Of a DNA stretch of 64,000 nt, positions 44,372 to 53,297 are shown one piece after another. Location of the stretch: contig NZ_CP013187.1 in the NCBI RefSeq assembly GCF_001444405.1, positions 3,410,001 to 3,474,000 on the forward strand. Direction: 5' to 3'. Made by a program: the position numbers and the translations under genes. How positions within the stretch are numbered: the first letter of the stretch is position 1; each line of letters starts with the position of its first letter. Origin of the DNA: Pseudoalteromonas phenolica (GTDB lineage Bacteria; Pseudomonadota; Gammaproteobacteria; Enterobacterales; Alteromonadaceae). The notes beneath the pieces were generated by a model. That model worked only from the letters and a program-made list of their open reading frames with translations. It made no database searches and was not told the DNA's origin.

Positions 44372-44947
44372 ATGATCACAATTTCTGAAACTGCACAAAG
44401 TCACTTTGCCAAGCTATTGGCTGATCAAACTGAAGGCACAAACATTCGTGTTTTCGTTGTAAACCCTGGTACTTCTCAAGCTGAATGTGGTGTGTCTTAC
44501 TGTCCACCTGATGCTGTTGAAGAAACTGATATTCGCCTACCATTTAATGGTTTCGACGCGGTTGTTGATGAAGAAAGCGCACCATATTTAGATGAAGCTG
44601 AAATCGATTTCGTAACTGACAAAATGGGCACTCAGTTAACACTTAAAGCGCCTAACGCTAAAGCTAAACGTCTTAAAGATGATGCTTCTTTAGCTGAGCG
44701 TGTTGAGCATATGCTAACGACTGAGGTAAACCCACAACTTGCCAATCATGGCGGCCAAGTAAGCCTAGTTGAAATTACAGCTGAAGGTATCGCTGTGGTG
44801 CAATTTGGTGGTGGCTGTAATGGTTGTTCAATGATCGATGTAACGTTAAAAGAAGGCATCGAAAAAGAGATGGTTGCTAAGTTCGAAGAAATCACTGGGG
44901 TACGTGATATCACAGAGCACCAAGCTGGTGAGCACTCTTACTATTAA
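44372..44947 (+). CDS. nfuA: Fe-S biogenesis protein NfuA
   Basis: This 191-residue Fe-S carrier delivers [4Fe-4S] clusters to apo-proteins. An N-terminal degenerate A-type domain (about 1-100) is followed by a C-terminal Nfu domain with Cys149 and Cys152 (GGGCNGCSM), the same positions as E. coli NfuA. Length equals the E. coli protein. No Shine-Dalgarno is visible in the few bases before ATG 44372, yet the N-terminus aligns well. A two-helix membrane protein follows 2 nt after the stop. Confidence 0.96.
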   Translation: MITISETAQSHFAKLLADQTEGTNIRVFVVNPGTSQAECGVSYCPPDAVEETDIRLPFNGFDAVVDEESAPYLDEAEIDFVTDKMGTQLTLKAPNAKAKRLKDDASLAERVEHMLTTEVNPQLANHGGQVSLVEITAEGIAVVQFGGGCNGCSMIDVTLKEGIEKEMVAKFEEITGVRDITEHQAGEHSYY

Positions 44948-44949
44948 TT

Positions 44950-45225
44950 ATGTTGAAGCCCATAATTTACCGTCTAGGGCAACAACCTAAACTCAGCCTC
45001 AAACGCTTTTTTATCGGTTTGGGGCTGTTTGCTATTGCGGTTGCTTTTATTGCTTGGGGTTATTATCACCAACCCTGGGTGCAAATAATTGGTCTAATAT
45101 TTCTCGCACCAGCACTATTCTTTGCGGGTTGGGGCTATTTAGGTATCTTTGCTAACCGCTTCTCACAAGTTATTGCAACAATAAACCCTGCCGTTGAATT
45201 TGACGATAACGATAAGCCAAAGTAA
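44950..45225 (+). CDS. Small two-helix membrane protein, unknown function
   Basis: The 91-residue protein has a basic N-terminus and membrane helices at about 21-41 and 45-68 (FFIGLGLFAIAVAFIAWGYY; IIGLIFLAPALFFAGWGYLG), with an acidic tail. I do not recognise a family. It begins 2 nt after nfuA, so it is probably cotranscribed and translationally coupled. Its last 56 nt overlap the 3' end of the convergent MATE gene. Confidence 0.7.
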   Translation: MLKPIIYRLGQQPKLSLKRFFIGLGLFAIAVAFIAWGYYHQPWVQIIGLIFLAPALFFAGWGYLGIFANRFSQVIATINPAVEFDDNDKPK

Positions 45226-46501
45226 CGCCTCTCAATAACATAAAGCAGCTCATGGCAAACCAAAGACCATGGTTTTCATACTCCAATGTAAGCCAAATAG
45301 GCACCATAAACCCAAAAATAGCAGAAAAGAACATGCTATTTCGCATATCTTGAGCTCGGGTTAAGCCGACAAAAATGCCATCGAATATAAAGCACCACAT
45401 TGCCAATAGCGGTAAAAGAATGAGCCAGAATAGATAAACTTTTGAGGCACTGATGACCTCTGGAATGTTTGTTAAAAGCTTAACGATGCTCAAACCAAAC
45501 ACCGCAAAGACTAAGCTGTAAAGCAACGCAAACAACGCCCCCCAAAACAAACTTAAGTTGACCCAAATTTTCACCTTTGCTTCTGAGCCTTCCCCCTTGG
45601 CTTGTCCTACTTTTGCTTCTGCAGCATAAGCAATACCATCTAACGCAAAACTCACCAACATTAAAAAATTTAATAAAACGGCATTGACTGCCAGTGTTGT
45701 TTCGCCCAATCGTGCACCATAGAAAGTCATAAAGCTAAAGCAGAGCTGCAATAACAGTGAGCGAATAAAAATATCTCGATTCAGTGATAGCAATGCCAAA
45801 AACTGCGCTTTGTTTGGTAGTAACCAACGCCAATGAACTTGGTGCTGTGCCAGTTGCTTTTTAATTAATACAATCGCGACTAGCAGTGCCGTGTAATCTG
45901 CAATCACAGATGCCCAAGCAGCGCCTGCCACTTGCCAACCAAAACCAATCACAAACAGCACATCTAAAATAATGTTAGTGATATTTGTAAATAGCAGTAA
46001 GTAGAATGGTCCTTTTCCGTATTGCATACCCAGCATAAGACCCAAAAGCACCAAGTTCGTCATCGCAGCAGGTGCACTAAATATTCGAATTTCAAAATAG
46101 CTTTTCGCCTGGGCAAAAACATCAGGGGAAGCATTTGATAAGGCTTTTATGCCATCTAATAAGCAAGGAGATAGAAGGATTAATAAAATTGAAAAAGTCC
46201 AAGCAATCAATAAACTGGCTAATAACTGCTGTTGTAATCTAGACCAATTTTTTGCTCCATAAGACTGCGCAAGCACACCCGTGGCGCTCATTCTTAGAAA
46301 GCTCGCAAGCCAAAATAGCAAAGAAATACTGCCAGATCCTAATGCAATGCCAGCCAGAAAATGAGCTTCAGAAAGATGGCCGATCACAGCCGTATCAACT
46401 AACCCTAACAATGGCACAGATATATTTGATAAAATCATCGGACCCGCTAGCAATAGCAGACTTATATGGTACGTTTTATGATTTTTAAATATCTCTTTCA
46501 T
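45170..46501 (-). CDS. dinF: DinF-type MATE family efflux transporter
   Basis: This 443-residue inner-membrane protein has about 12 helices. The conserved DinF start GPMILSNISVPLLGLVDTAVIGHL (about 20-43) identifies the MATE DinF branch, which exports organic cations or drugs using ion gradients. In E. coli dinF is in the SOS-controlled lexA operon; here there is no lexA and I see no SOS box. The start overlaps the start of the divergent deacetylase by 36 nt. Confidence 0.88.
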   Translation of the reverse strand: MKEIFKNHKTYHISLLLLAGPMILSNISVPLLGLVDTAVIGHLSEAHFLAGIALGSGSISLLFWLASFLRMSATGVLAQSYGAKNWSRLQQQLLASLLIAWTFSILLILLSPCLLDGIKALSNASPDVFAQAKSYFEIRIFSAPAAMTNLVLLGLMLGMQYGKGPFYLLLFTNITNIILDVLFVIGFGWQVAGAAWASVIADYTALLVAIVLIKKQLAQHQVHWRWLLPNKAQFLALLSLNRDIFIRSLLLQLCFSFMTFYGARLGETTLAVNAVLLNFLMLVSFALDGIAYAAEAKVGQAKGEGSEAKVKIWVNLSLFWGALFALLYSLVFAVFGLSIVKLLTNIPEVISASKVYLFWLILLPLLAMWCFIFDGIFVGLTRAQDMRNSMFFSAIFGFMVPIWLTLEYENHGLWFAMSCFMLLRGVTLAYRYRQIQRQGLLLQ

Positions 46502-47515
46502 TGTTTTGTTTTCGCTTTGTTATTGTTTTCAAACCCATCACTATCAGCGGTGATTTTACAGTATCACCACGTCAGCGAGAAGTTACCAGCGGTAACATCA
46601 GTGAGTGAAGAAACCTTTAAAATTCACTTAACCTATCTTAAAGACAATAACTTTAATGTTATTCACTTGGATAAGTTGCTCAAGCATACACAGCAAGGTA
46701 AGACACTGCCTGAAAAAACCGTCGCAATCACTTTTGATGATGGTTACGACAATAACATCGAGCAAGCAGCGCCTATTCTTGAAGCATTTGGCTACCCATA
46801 TACTATTTTTGTAAACCCTCAGCTTATCGATGAAAACAAATCATATGTGATGACTTGGGACGAGCTTAGAGCCTTGGCAAAACGCGGTGCATTAATTGCG
46901 AATCACAGCGCGAAACATGATTATCTGCATTTAAAACAAGACGGTGAATCCCAAGCGCAATGGTTGAAACGCATTCGTGAAGATATCCTATTCTCAGAAA
47001 AGCGCATCAAAGAAGAAGTCGGTCATAATGTAAAGTTGCTCGCCTACCCCTATGGTGAGTTCAATAGACCGCTACAAAATCTTGTTAAAGAACTCGGCTT
47101 TATTGGTATCGGACAGCACTCTGGTGCGGTGTCAAAATTTACCGACTATACACGTGTTCCTCGATACCCTGCATCGGGCTTTTACAGTAAGTTAGATACC
47201 TTAAAAACCAAATTGTATTCACTGCCATTTGCTATCTCGGAACTTAGTTATACTGACTCAGTGACAACCAACCCAACACCCACTATTGAGATAGAGTTTG
47301 CCAATAAAGACTTTTATCAATCTCAATTTGCATGTTTTGTGTCAGGTATTGGGCGGGCTGATATTGTCTGGAAAAACGATAAAAGAGTTGTGGTGAAATC
47401 TCCAGAGAAGATCAAAAAAGGCCGTACACGTTATAATTGTACAGCCCCTTCTATTAAGCATTCAGGTCAATTTTATTGGTTTTCACAACCTTGGGTACTG
47501 CAAACTAACGACTAG
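46466..47515 (+). CDS. Secreted polysaccharide deacetylase (NodB domain)
   Basis: The 349-residue protein has a signal peptide (about residues 5-28, cleavage near LSA) and a NodB/CE4 domain. Metal and catalytic motifs are TFDDGYD (about 90-96), NHSAKHDYL (about 142-150) and YPYGEF. It resembles the deacetylase half of PgaB, which deacetylates poly-N-acetylglucosamine, but no pga genes are nearby. The C-terminal ~110 residues are unrecognised. ATG 46478 is an alternative start. The 5' end overlaps dinF, and the 3' end overlaps cheB by 11 nt. Confidence 0.85.
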   Translation: MVRFMIFKYLFHCFVFALLLFSNPSLSAVILQYHHVSEKLPAVTSVSEETFKIHLTYLKDNNFNVIHLDKLLKHTQQGKTLPEKTVAITFDDGYDNNIEQAAPILEAFGYPYTIFVNPQLIDENKSYVMTWDELRALAKRGALIANHSAKHDYLHLKQDGESQAQWLKRIREDILFSEKRIKEEVGHNVKLLAYPYGEFNRPLQNLVKELGFIGIGQHSGAVSKFTDYTRVPRYPASGFYSKLDTLKTKLYSLPFAISELSYTDSVTTNPTPTIEIEFANKDFYQSQFACFVSGIGRADIVWKNDKRVVVKSPEKIKKGRTRYNCTAPSIKHSGQFYWFSQPWVLQTND

Positions 47516-48536
47516 TAGATTTAATTAAATGTGCTGCCACACTTTGCAGTGGCAGTACTTTTTGTGCAGCGTTCATCTCCACAGCCGCTTTAGGCATCCC
47601 CCACACAACTGAAGTTTGCTCATCTTGCGCCGCAGTTTTAGCACCAGCCTCTAATAACCCAAGCATGCCTCTTGCACCATCACTGCCCATCCCCGTTAAT
47701 AGGACCGCCGTTACACTTTTTGCAAAAGGTTTTAATGAATCAAATAACACATCCACTGCTGGTTTATGCCTGTTAACAAGTTCGCCATCGTCTAAAACAC
47801 AGACTTTATTTAATCCTTTGCTAACCACTTTTAAATGTTTATCACCAGGCGCAATATAAACTCGGCCAAACTCCAGAATGTCCCCATCTTCAGCCTCCTT
47901 TACATGCATCGCACAGGTTTTATCCATTCTCATTGCAAAAGAGGAGCTAAAAACCGGAGGGATATGCTGAGTGATAACAATAGGCGGCGCATCTTTTGGC
48001 ATCTGAACTAACACCTCTTTAATCGCCTCAGTGCCACCTGTCGAAGCACCAATTGCGATTATAGAGTTTCGTTCAAATGCTTGCCCTGATGGCAACTGCG
48101 CTTTTTGAGCCGCGGCCTCAGATGTACGGTAAGGTCTTAAACGGGCAGTAGCAGCTGTGCGAACCTTTTCTTGTACTGATTCGGCATAATGCTGTAACTG
48201 TTCTGCCACATTAACTTTTGGTTTAGCAATAAAGTCAACCGCACCTATTTCGAGTGCCTCTAACGTAATAGGAGACCCTTGTTGCGTTAAAGTGGAAATC
48301 ATCACCACAGGCATTGGACGAAGGCGCATGAGATTTCTTAAAAAGCTAATACCATCCATTTTTGGCATTTCAATATCTAGCGTGATCACATCAGGGTTAA
48401 GAGACTTTATCATTTCTCTTGCTTGGTAAGGATCTTCAGCGCTACCTACCACTGTTAGATCCTTCGCCTGCTGGATCACCTCTGTCAGTATCCCTCGAAT
48501 TAAAGGTGAGTCATCAACAATTAAAACTTTTATCAT
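47505..48536 (-). CDS. cheB: Chemotaxis methylesterase/deamidase CheB
   Basis: This 343-residue response regulator-enzyme removes receptor methyl groups. The receiver domain has phospho-Asp54 (LDIEMPKMDG) and a linker runs to about 155. The catalytic triad is Ser165 (GASTGG), His191 (TQHIPP) and Asp286 (GMGSDG). It is the last gene of the che operon, 8 nt after cheD. With CheR it tunes the triple-PAS receptor upstream. Confidence 0.96.
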   Translation of the reverse strand: MIKVLIVDDSPLIRGILTEVIQQAKDLTVVGSAEDPYQAREMIKSLNPDVITLDIEMPKMDGISFLRNLMRLRPMPVVMISTLTQQGSPITLEALEIGAVDFIAKPKVNVAEQLQHYAESVQEKVRTAATARLRPYRTSEAAAQKAQLPSGQAFERNSIIAIGASTGGTEAIKEVLVQMPKDAPPIVITQHIPPVFSSSFAMRMDKTCAMHVKEAEDGDILEFGRVYIAPGDKHLKVVSKGLNKVCVLDDGELVNRHKPAVDVLFDSLKPFAKSVTAVLLTGMGSDGARGMLGLLEAGAKTAAQDEQTSVVWGMPKAAVEMNAAQKVLPLQSVAAHLIKSTSR

Positions 48537-48544
48537 GCCAACTC

Positions 48545-49162
48545 CTAAAACAGCTCAATATCTGTTTGCGCATCTTGTGATTCAATATCATGCAAATAAC
48601 GTACTTCCCGTCTTTCGATCGTATCGTTATGCATTTCTCTTAACTTCTTAACCTGCGCACGACCAGTTTGTGGATGAAAAACAACTTTGCGTGGCCACGG
48701 ACCACCAACATCATGAGAAACGAGCTCGAGCCTTTCCTCTTGTATATAAGCATTTGCGAAACGAATGTTGCCGACACCAATATCTGTCATGGAACGAATG
48801 ATTTTACCACCGCCAAACAGTTTAACTTTTAAGTTGGCTTTTGATGCGCCATTTTTGAGCACCTCATTGATTAGGTATTCCATTGCCCAGTTACCATAAC
48901 GGCAAGTTAAGTCATCAGCATGAATTTCTTTAATTCCTTTTGCAGCTGGTAGCATAAAGTGATTCATACCACCGACACCCAACTTATCATCGTACACACA
49001 AGCAGCGATACATGAGCCTAAAACAGTCGAGATAAGCTCATCATTTTTAGACACATAAAACTCGCCAGGTAGCACTTTGGCGATCACACATCCTCGGCCC
49101 GAATCCCAAAACCGTTTGACATGTTCAAACCCTCTGATAACCGGCTTAAATCGATTATCCAT
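48545..49162 (-). CDS. cheD: Chemoreceptor glutamine deamidase CheD
   Basis: This 205-residue enzyme deamidates receptor glutamines, creating methylation sites. The catalytic Cys is in TVLGSCIAACVYD (about 50), His in GGMNHFMLP (about 67) and Thr/Ser downstream in the GGGKI region. It sits between cheR and cheB with gaps of 1 and 8 nt. CheD is absent in E. coli but typical of che2-type clusters. Confidence 0.94.
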   Translation of the reverse strand: MDNRFKPVIRGFEHVKRFWDSGRGCVIAKVLPGEFYVSKNDELISTVLGSCIAACVYDDKLGVGGMNHFMLPAAKGIKEIHADDLTCRYGNWAMEYLINEVLKNGASKANLKVKLFGGGKIIRSMTDIGVGNIRFANAYIQEERLELVSHDVGGPWPRKVVFHPQTGRAQVKKLREMHNDTIERREVRYLHDIESQDAQTDIELF

Positions 49163-49163
49163 A

Positions 49164-49976
49164 CTATACCTTTTGATACATGGTACGGCCTAAATTCTTA
49201 AACTCATGGTGCTCTTTACCCATAGTTTCCGAATGACCAATAAATAAATGCCCATCTGCGCCTAGCATTTGGTGATACCCTTTAAACAACTTATCTTTTG
49301 TTTCCTTATCAAAATAAATCAGCACATTACGGCAAAAGATCACATCAAAAGGCCCTTTCATTGGCCACTTTTCAAGTAAGTTTAATCTTTTGAAGAATAT
49401 CAACGACTGCAGATTCTGCTTAACCTTATAAGCATGATTATCTGGGCTTTTTAAAAACCATTTTTTCAAAATATCATCATCAAGCCCGGTTACATTGCCA
49501 GCATCGTAAACACCACTTTGAGCTTTTGCTAGAACGTTTGAGTCTAAGTCTGTAGCAAGAATTTTCACATCCCAGTCAGAAGGGAAGCGATTCGCTATTG
49601 TCATAGCAATACTATATGGCTCTTCACCTGTAGAGCAGCCAGCAGACCAGATTCGAATTCTTTTAGACGCCTTGTTTCTCTCAATTAGCCTCGGGATGAG
49701 TGTATTTGATAAGAACTCAAAATGATGGTTTTCTCTAAAGAATGAGGTGAGATTTGTGGTAATCGCATTGATAAACTGGCTGAACTCATGCTCTTCATTC
49801 TCTTCTAAAAAGTTTAAATATGCAGAGAATGAATCCAACTGGTTTGCTCTAATCCGCCTAGCCAACCTAGAATAAACCATTTCCCTCTTATGTGGACCTA
49901 AGACAATTCCACATGATCTATACACTTTTTGTGCAATGGTCTGAAAATCCTGTTCAGAAAGTGCAAATTCTCTCAT
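49164..49976 (-). CDS. cheR: Chemotaxis methyltransferase CheR
   Basis: This 270-residue SAM-dependent enzyme methylates receptor glutamates. An N-terminal helical domain (about 1-75) is followed by the Rossmann domain with IWSAGCSTGEEPYSIAM (about 108-124) and FCRNVLIYFD (about 209-218). CheR enzymes with a beta-subdomain loop bind receptor C-terminal pentapeptides. The receptor upstream ends in a matching tail, so tethering is likely. Confidence 0.95.
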   Translation of the reverse strand: MREFALSEQDFQTIAQKVYRSCGIVLGPHKREMVYSRLARRIRANQLDSFSAYLNFLEENEEHEFSQFINAITTNLTSFFRENHHFEFLSNTLIPRLIERNKASKRIRIWSAGCSTGEEPYSIAMTIANRFPSDWDVKILATDLDSNVLAKAQSGVYDAGNVTGLDDDILKKWFLKSPDNHAYKVKQNLQSLIFFKRLNLLEKWPMKGPFDVIFCRNVLIYFDKETKDKLFKGYHQMLGADGHLFIGHSETMGKEHHEFKNLGRTMYQKV

Positions 49977-50075
49977 TATTAATCCTATAAACAGGTCACA
50001 CTTAACCGAGTTATTTTTCTAGAAAGCTACCCTCAGTGTTTGAAAGTGCTCATAGAGCACCTTCAAGACGCCTAA

Positions 50076-52787
50076 TTAAAACTCTTCCCATTCATCAGAG
50101 CTATCCGCAAACTGGTTAGCTACAGGGTTTACCGGTGACTTTACAGGTGGCGGAGTCGCAGGGTTAGTGTCTTGCGCAACCACAGGAGTTGAAGCGATTC
50201 TAGCCGGAGCCTTATTCGGCTTGGCTTCAGTGAGTATATTCGCTACAGAAGCTGAGTCATCGATCGTAAAGAAGTTAAGTAAACGGCGCATGTCATTGGC
50301 TTGTTCCGCCATTGACTCACCTGCAGCTGAAGCTTCTTCAACTAGTGCTGCATTCTGTTGCGTCATTTCATCCATTTGAGTAACGGCTTTATTAACCTGC
50401 TCAATGCCAGAGCTTTGCTCGACCGATGCTTCAGCAATATCTGAAATCATATCTGTTACTCGCTTCACTGAAGCAACAATATCTTTCAGTGTTTCACCTG
50501 ATTCATTCACAAGTAATGTACCATCTTCAACTTTGCTTACACTGTCTCGGATCAAGTCTTTAATTTCTTTTGCAGCACCAGCAGAGCGCTGGGCTAGGTT
50601 TCTTACTTCACCCGCAACGACAGCAAAGCCTCGACCTTGCTCTCCCGCTCTAGCAGCCTCAACGGCAGCATTAAGTGCTAATAGATTTGTCTGGAAAGCA
50701 ATCTCGTCGATCACACCAATAATATCCGCGATCTTTTTACTAGACTCGTTAATCCCCGACATACTTAAAACAGCACGGTTAACAACTTCACCACCTTGCA
50801 TTGCTTTTGAACTTGTTTCTTCGGCAAGTTCATTTGCCACTTTGGCGTTATCTGCATTCTGGCGAACTGTACTGGTCATTTGCTCCATACTAGAAGCCGT
50901 TTCTTCAAGCGACGAAGCTTGCTCTTCTGTTCGTTGACTTAAGTCAGCATTACCTTGCGAGATTTCTTCCGCACCACTTGCCACAAGAGTGGCTGAAGAA
51001 CTTATGCGGTTAATCACTTCTGTTAATTTATCCGCCGTAACATTCGCATCACGCTTTAACTTATCAAACGAACCATGGTATTCCTGCGTGATTCTTTGCG
51101 TGAGATCACCATTTGCTAATGCATCAAGCATTTGTGCTGTGTCTGTCACGGCATCATCGACGATACTAACCAGCTGATTTAATCCTTGAGATAATCTAAG
51201 GTAAAAACCTTTTTTATCTGTTTCATCTATTCTTTGAGTCAAATTACCTTCAGACGCTGCACTGACCAAATCTGCAACCTCTTTCTCAATCACAACTTCA
51301 TTTGTTCTATCATTCCACTCAACGATAGTACCTATTCTTTCATTATCATCGTTGAAAACTGGATTCGCCACCAGGCCAAAGGTTCTTCCCCCAACATTAA
51401 TTTCTGTTTTGTAAGTAGAACTTAGCTTTTCAAGCATTGCCCTCTGATGTGCAGGGTTTTTATGGAAAACATCGATATTAGCACCCATTAATTTGGATGA
51501 ATCGAAATTAGGCAAGTCTTTCTTTAAATCATTTTCTGCATTTCGCATCATGCTTACAACAGCATCATTCATATATACGATATTGAATTCAGCATCAGCA
51601 ATCATGGCATTTGTGGTGACGTTATCGAGCGCACTTTTAACACGAGAGTTATCATTAGCAAGCTTAGTCGCAGCTTCTTCAGCGGCTAGTCGTTGGGTTT
51701 TATCATCCCATTCAACCACTGTACCAACCTTATTACCTTGCTCGTCGTAAACAGGAGTTGCGATTAACCCAAAAGTAAAACCTGCAACATTAATATCTGT
51801 TTTATAGGTTTCCGTTAATGCATTCAACATGTTTCTTTGGTGCGCTGGGTTAGCATGGAAAACATCAATGTTTTCACCAATTAAATTATGTGCATCAAAG
51901 TTAGGTAAAGCGGTTCGTAACTGCTCTTGGTTATTGCTTAACATTTCAAGTACTGAGTGGTTTGCAAAGACAATATTGAGGTCTGTATCAGCCAACATAA
52001 CATTTGCTTGGCAAACATCCAAAGCACTGGTAATTCTAGCATTATGTGCAGCAGATATTTGCTTTTCTTTTTCGAAGGCAATTTGCTCCGTAAGGTCTTT
52101 CCATTCAACGAGTGTTGCGATGCGCTGTTGTTCAGAATCAAAAACAGGAGTAGCTATCAAATCAAATGTTAGACCAGCAACAGTGATCTGTGTTTTATAA
52201 ACAGTTCTTAAGCCCGCAAGTAAACCTCGTTGATGGCTTGGGTCTTTGTGAAAAACATCTATATTTTGACCAATTAAAGAGGCTACATTGAAGTTGGGTA
52301 GATCTCTTTGTAACTTGTGTTCATTGGCTTTAAGCATTAGTGTTACAGAGTCATTTAAGTAACTTATATTCAAGTCTGCATCAGCAATCATAATATTTGC
52401 CTGGCATACCTGAAGTGCGCTAATCATGCTTTCAATGTGCTGAGCATCCTCAGCCTGTTTTGCATCAGTATCGCCTGAAGCCAACAAATCACGTAATTGT
52501 GGATAGGTATCTAAATCTAATCTTTGTGTAGCCTCTTCATCTTTAAATTTTAAGAAGCTCAGCGCATTATCCACTGTATCTAACTGCTCTGCATAAGCAC
52601 TAAAACTTTGCTTTAAATAAAAGATGACTGCGAGGGTGATGACAAAAGGTAAAGCCATCCCTATCGCATTTTCTCCACTCAATGGTACACCTAAAATTCG
52701 CAGTGCTATTGCAATTGACGCCACAATGACCACTGCAGCTATTAGAAGCTTATTGGTTATTTCACTTTGAACGTTTCTACCACTCAT
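50076..52787 (-). CDS. Chemoreceptor with three tandem PAS domains and CheR-tether tail
   Basis: This 903-residue receptor has two membrane helices (about 14-30 and 42-59) with almost no periplasmic loop, so sensing is cytoplasmic. Three PAS repeats (about 124-235, 253-365, 384-495) each carry NIDVFH and PxHQR; the NIDVFH motifs start at 175, 306 and 437, exactly 131 residues apart. A HAMP-like region and a signalling domain (NLLALNAAVEAARAGEQ) follow, then a ~50-residue Pro/Ala linker. The protein ends EWEEF, the xWxxF pentapeptide that binds CheR/CheB. The PAS cofactor, if any, is unknown; paired histidines in each repeat could be ligands or structural. It sits between cheW and cheR. Confidence 0.92.
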   Translation of the reverse strand: MSGRNVQSEITNKLLIAAVVIVASIAIALRILGVPLSGENAIGMALPFVITLAVIFYLKQSFSAYAEQLDTVDNALSFLKFKDEEATQRLDLDTYPQLRDLLASGDTDAKQAEDAQHIESMISALQVCQANIMIADADLNISYLNDSVTLMLKANEHKLQRDLPNFNVASLIGQNIDVFHKDPSHQRGLLAGLRTVYKTQITVAGLTFDLIATPVFDSEQQRIATLVEWKDLTEQIAFEKEKQISAAHNARITSALDVCQANVMLADTDLNIVFANHSVLEMLSNNQEQLRTALPNFDAHNLIGENIDVFHANPAHQRNMLNALTETYKTDINVAGFTFGLIATPVYDEQGNKVGTVVEWDDKTQRLAAEEAATKLANDNSRVKSALDNVTTNAMIADAEFNIVYMNDAVVSMMRNAENDLKKDLPNFDSSKLMGANIDVFHKNPAHQRAMLEKLSSTYKTEINVGGRTFGLVANPVFNDDNERIGTIVEWNDRTNEVVIEKEVADLVSAASEGNLTQRIDETDKKGFYLRLSQGLNQLVSIVDDAVTDTAQMLDALANGDLTQRITQEYHGSFDKLKRDANVTADKLTEVINRISSSATLVASGAEEISQGNADLSQRTEEQASSLEETASSMEQMTSTVRQNADNAKVANELAEETSSKAMQGGEVVNRAVLSMSGINESSKKIADIIGVIDEIAFQTNLLALNAAVEAARAGEQGRGFAVVAGEVRNLAQRSAGAAKEIKDLIRDSVSKVEDGTLLVNESGETLKDIVASVKRVTDMISDIAEASVEQSSGIEQVNKAVTQMDEMTQQNAALVEEASAAGESMAEQANDMRRLLNFFTIDDSASVANILTEAKPNKAPARIASTPVVAQDTNPATPPPVKSPVNPVANQFADSSDEWEEF

Positions 52788-52811
52788 GTTGACTCTACCC
52801 GTGCTTATTTT

Positions 52812-53297
52812 TTACTCTAAGTTTAAAACGCTTTCCAAATTAAGAAGAACGACCATTTTCTCCCCAACATTAACCAATCCGTGAACAAACTCTGCATTGT
52901 CTGAATCTTGAAAATCAGGCACATCTTTCGCCTGCTCCTCCGAAATGCTGTATACATCTGAAACTGCATCAACCACGATCCCCATCACTTTATTCTGGTC
53001 ATTTATTTCTACTGCAACAACAATAACGACAGTAAGTGGACCATACTCATTATCTTCAATTCCAAACCTTAATCTTAGATCAATAATTGGAACTATAGTG
53101 CCACGTAAATTAATAGCACCTTTTACAAAACTTGGTGAGTTTGGGATCGCAGTGACATCTTCCCAACCTCGGATCTCCTGCACGGCCAAAATATTCATGC
53201 CGTACTCTTCATCTGCCATCATAAATGTCAGGTATTGATTCTCATCATGTTGGCCTTCTAGAATCAATTGTTGATTATGCTCTGCCTGCTCAGACAT
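52812..53297 (-). CDS. cheW: Chemotaxis coupling protein CheW
   Basis: This 161-residue SH3-like adaptor links the receptor to CheA. It carries YGMNILAVQEIRGWEDVTAIPNSP, of which the core IPNSPSFVKGAINLRG and VPIIDLRLRFG are typical. It lies between cheA (abutting) and the receptor gene, so it is dedicated to this pathway. Confidence 0.96.
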   Translation of the reverse strand: MSEQAEHNQQLILEGQHDENQYLTFMMADEEYGMNILAVQEIRGWEDVTAIPNSPSFVKGAINLRGTIVPIIDLRLRFGIEDNEYGPLTVVIVVAVEINDQNKVMGIVVDAVSDVYSISEEQAKDVPDFQDSDNAEFVHGLVNVGEKMVVLLNLESVLNLE

